A stretch of DNA of 64,000 nucleotides from NCBI RefSeq assembly GCF_016919705.1, contig NZ_CP070369.1, forward strand, positions 396,653 through 460,652, read 5' to 3'. Position numbers and translations under genes: made by a program. Shown piece by piece: positions 63,483-64,000 of the stretch. How positions within the stretch are numbered: the stretch's first letter is position 1; every line of letters begins with the position of its first letter. The notes under the pieces were generated by a model that was not told the DNA's origin, ran no database searches, and saw only the letters and a list, made by a program, of their open reading frames with translations. This DNA comes from Paracoccus methylovorus (GTDB lineage Bacteria > Pseudomonadota > Alphaproteobacteria > Rhodobacterales > Rhodobacteraceae).

Positions 63483-63496
63483 TTGCCAATTGGCAA
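63483..63496. repeat. Perfect 14-bp palindrome after parB
   Basis: TTGCCAATTGGCAA is its own complement and lies 5 bp after the parB stop. It could be a parS-like centromere site. In the same gap a weak hairpin, CAGGCG-N5-CGCCTG (63367-63383), ends the KpsT side. Confidence 0.4.
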
Positions 63497-63501
63497 TTTC
63501 C

Positions 63502-64000
63502 TTACCCACCGAACTGCTGGCGAAGAAAATCGTCCAGAGCCGCGCGCAGATCGCCCTCGGCAATCGTAGCCGGAAACTCCAGCCTGATCTTCTTGCCGCG
63601 TCGCTGGACGGTGACACCGCCGGTGTTCTCGGCGGCACCCGCTTCGACAGGGACGGTCCCATAGGCAGCAGTCTTGAGCCGCGCCAGCACCTTGGGCACC
63701 GGCACATAGCCGCCCTGCCCTGCCCGCGCCCGGGCTTGCTCGGCGGCAATGCTGGCGGCTTCGGCAAGCACCTTGTCCTCGGCATCCTGTAAAAGCGGCC
63801 GCACGCTGCGCGCGTGAAGCTCCTTGATCTCGGTGATCTGCGGCCATGCCTCGACCACGACTTGCGGCAGACGCGCAAGGTAGAGATAGCGGGACAGCCA
63901 TGCCTCGGACACCTCGAGCCGCGCCGCCATCGTCTTTTGCTTGCCGCCGTAATACAGTTCGAGCGCCTGCAGATAATCGCGGGCCCTTTCGTAATCGCTA
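63502..64000 (-). CDS. ParB/RepB-family partition protein, 5' end cut off
   Basis: The last 165 codons are visible and the gene enters from the right edge. 'RARDYLQALELYYGGKQKTM' and 'AARLEVSEAWLSRYLYLARL' form the helix-turn-helix of ParB-like proteins, followed by 'ELHARSVRPLL'. Its C-terminal part is a basic dimer domain. It binds centromere sites to partition the replicon. No repC follows, so this is not a standard repABC end; the parA partner would lie beyond the edge. Confidence 0.85.
   Translation of the reverse strand, partial: SDYERARDYLQALELYYGGKQKTMAARLEVSEAWLSRYLYLARLPQVVVEAWPQITEIKELHARSVRPLLQDAEDKVLAEAASIAAEQARARAGQGGYVPVPKVLARLKTAAYGTVPVEAGAAENTGGVTVQRRGKKIRLEFPATIAEGDLRAALDDFLRQQFGG

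Noticed and set aside
1..64000. CRISPR arrays, tRNA or rRNA genes
   Set aside because: No regularly spaced repeats and no tRNA-like cloverleaf or rRNA segment was recognised on either strand.

Overview
The window reads as a high-GC alphaproteobacterial replicon of the Rhodobacterales, most like Paracoccus. The reasons are an 831-residue NapA in a napEDABC order, a NapE of the Paracoccus type, a psd-pssA-pmtA phospholipid cluster, a two-cysteine SqrR/BigR-like ArsR repressor, and dense ATGA start/stop overlaps. The right edge carries the end of a ParB/RepB partition gene, so this is probably a plasmid, chromid or second chromosome. That fits minCDE lying here, since related bacteria keep min genes on secondary replicons. 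No tRNA, rRNA or CRISPR array was seen.

1-15190 is one catabolic island. A nine-gene leftward operon (two-subunit CoA-transferase, CaiB-type CoA-transferase, 2-hydroxyacid dehydrogenase, class II aldolase, FGGY kinase, ThDP enzyme, Fe-S-free molybdoenzyme, peroxidase-like protein) diverges from an ABC importer with two permeases fused in one chain and an IclR regulator. The divergent promoter holds two copies of a 25-bp three-box element in opposite orientation. The substrate is unknown.

15265-19486 encodes two exported proteins, a transglutaminase-like protein and a 941-residue orphan. 19651-25868 is a TetR gene divergent from a beta-oxidation operon (acyl-CoA dehydrogenase, thiolase, an unusual crotonase lacking its dehydrogenase domain, acyl-CoA ligase). 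After an IS30 remnant come a PAS-LuxR regulator and a 3-oxoacid CoA-transferase pair (26494-28541).

28810-36303 holds phosphatidylserine/PE/PC synthesis genes, an NCS2 permease, a cytochrome b561/c' pair and a persulfide-response module (SqrR-like repressor, persulfide-dioxygenase-like MBL protein, DUF2892, split YeeE/YedE). The module shares a candidate operator. 36460-42353 carries an RHH protein, glyoxalase I, a GMC dehydrogenase with its small subunit, minCDE and a phosphoribosyltransferase.

42470-49733 holds a TRAP transporter and napEDABC, with a perfect 10-bp inverted repeat in the nap leader. 49759-54916 includes a TyrA-like gene behind a Phe/Tyr-containing leader peptide with attenuator-like hairpins, an Rnk-like protein, a spermidine-synthase-like protein, a zinc-ribbon microprotein overlapping an MscS channel gene, and a PQQ sugar dehydrogenase.

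55297-63362 is cell-surface glycan territory: a Gtr-type glycosylation cassette, a hydroxypyruvate-isomerase-like gene and capsule-export genes (KpsM, KpsE, KpsT types). The partial parB and a perfect 14-bp palindrome end the window.
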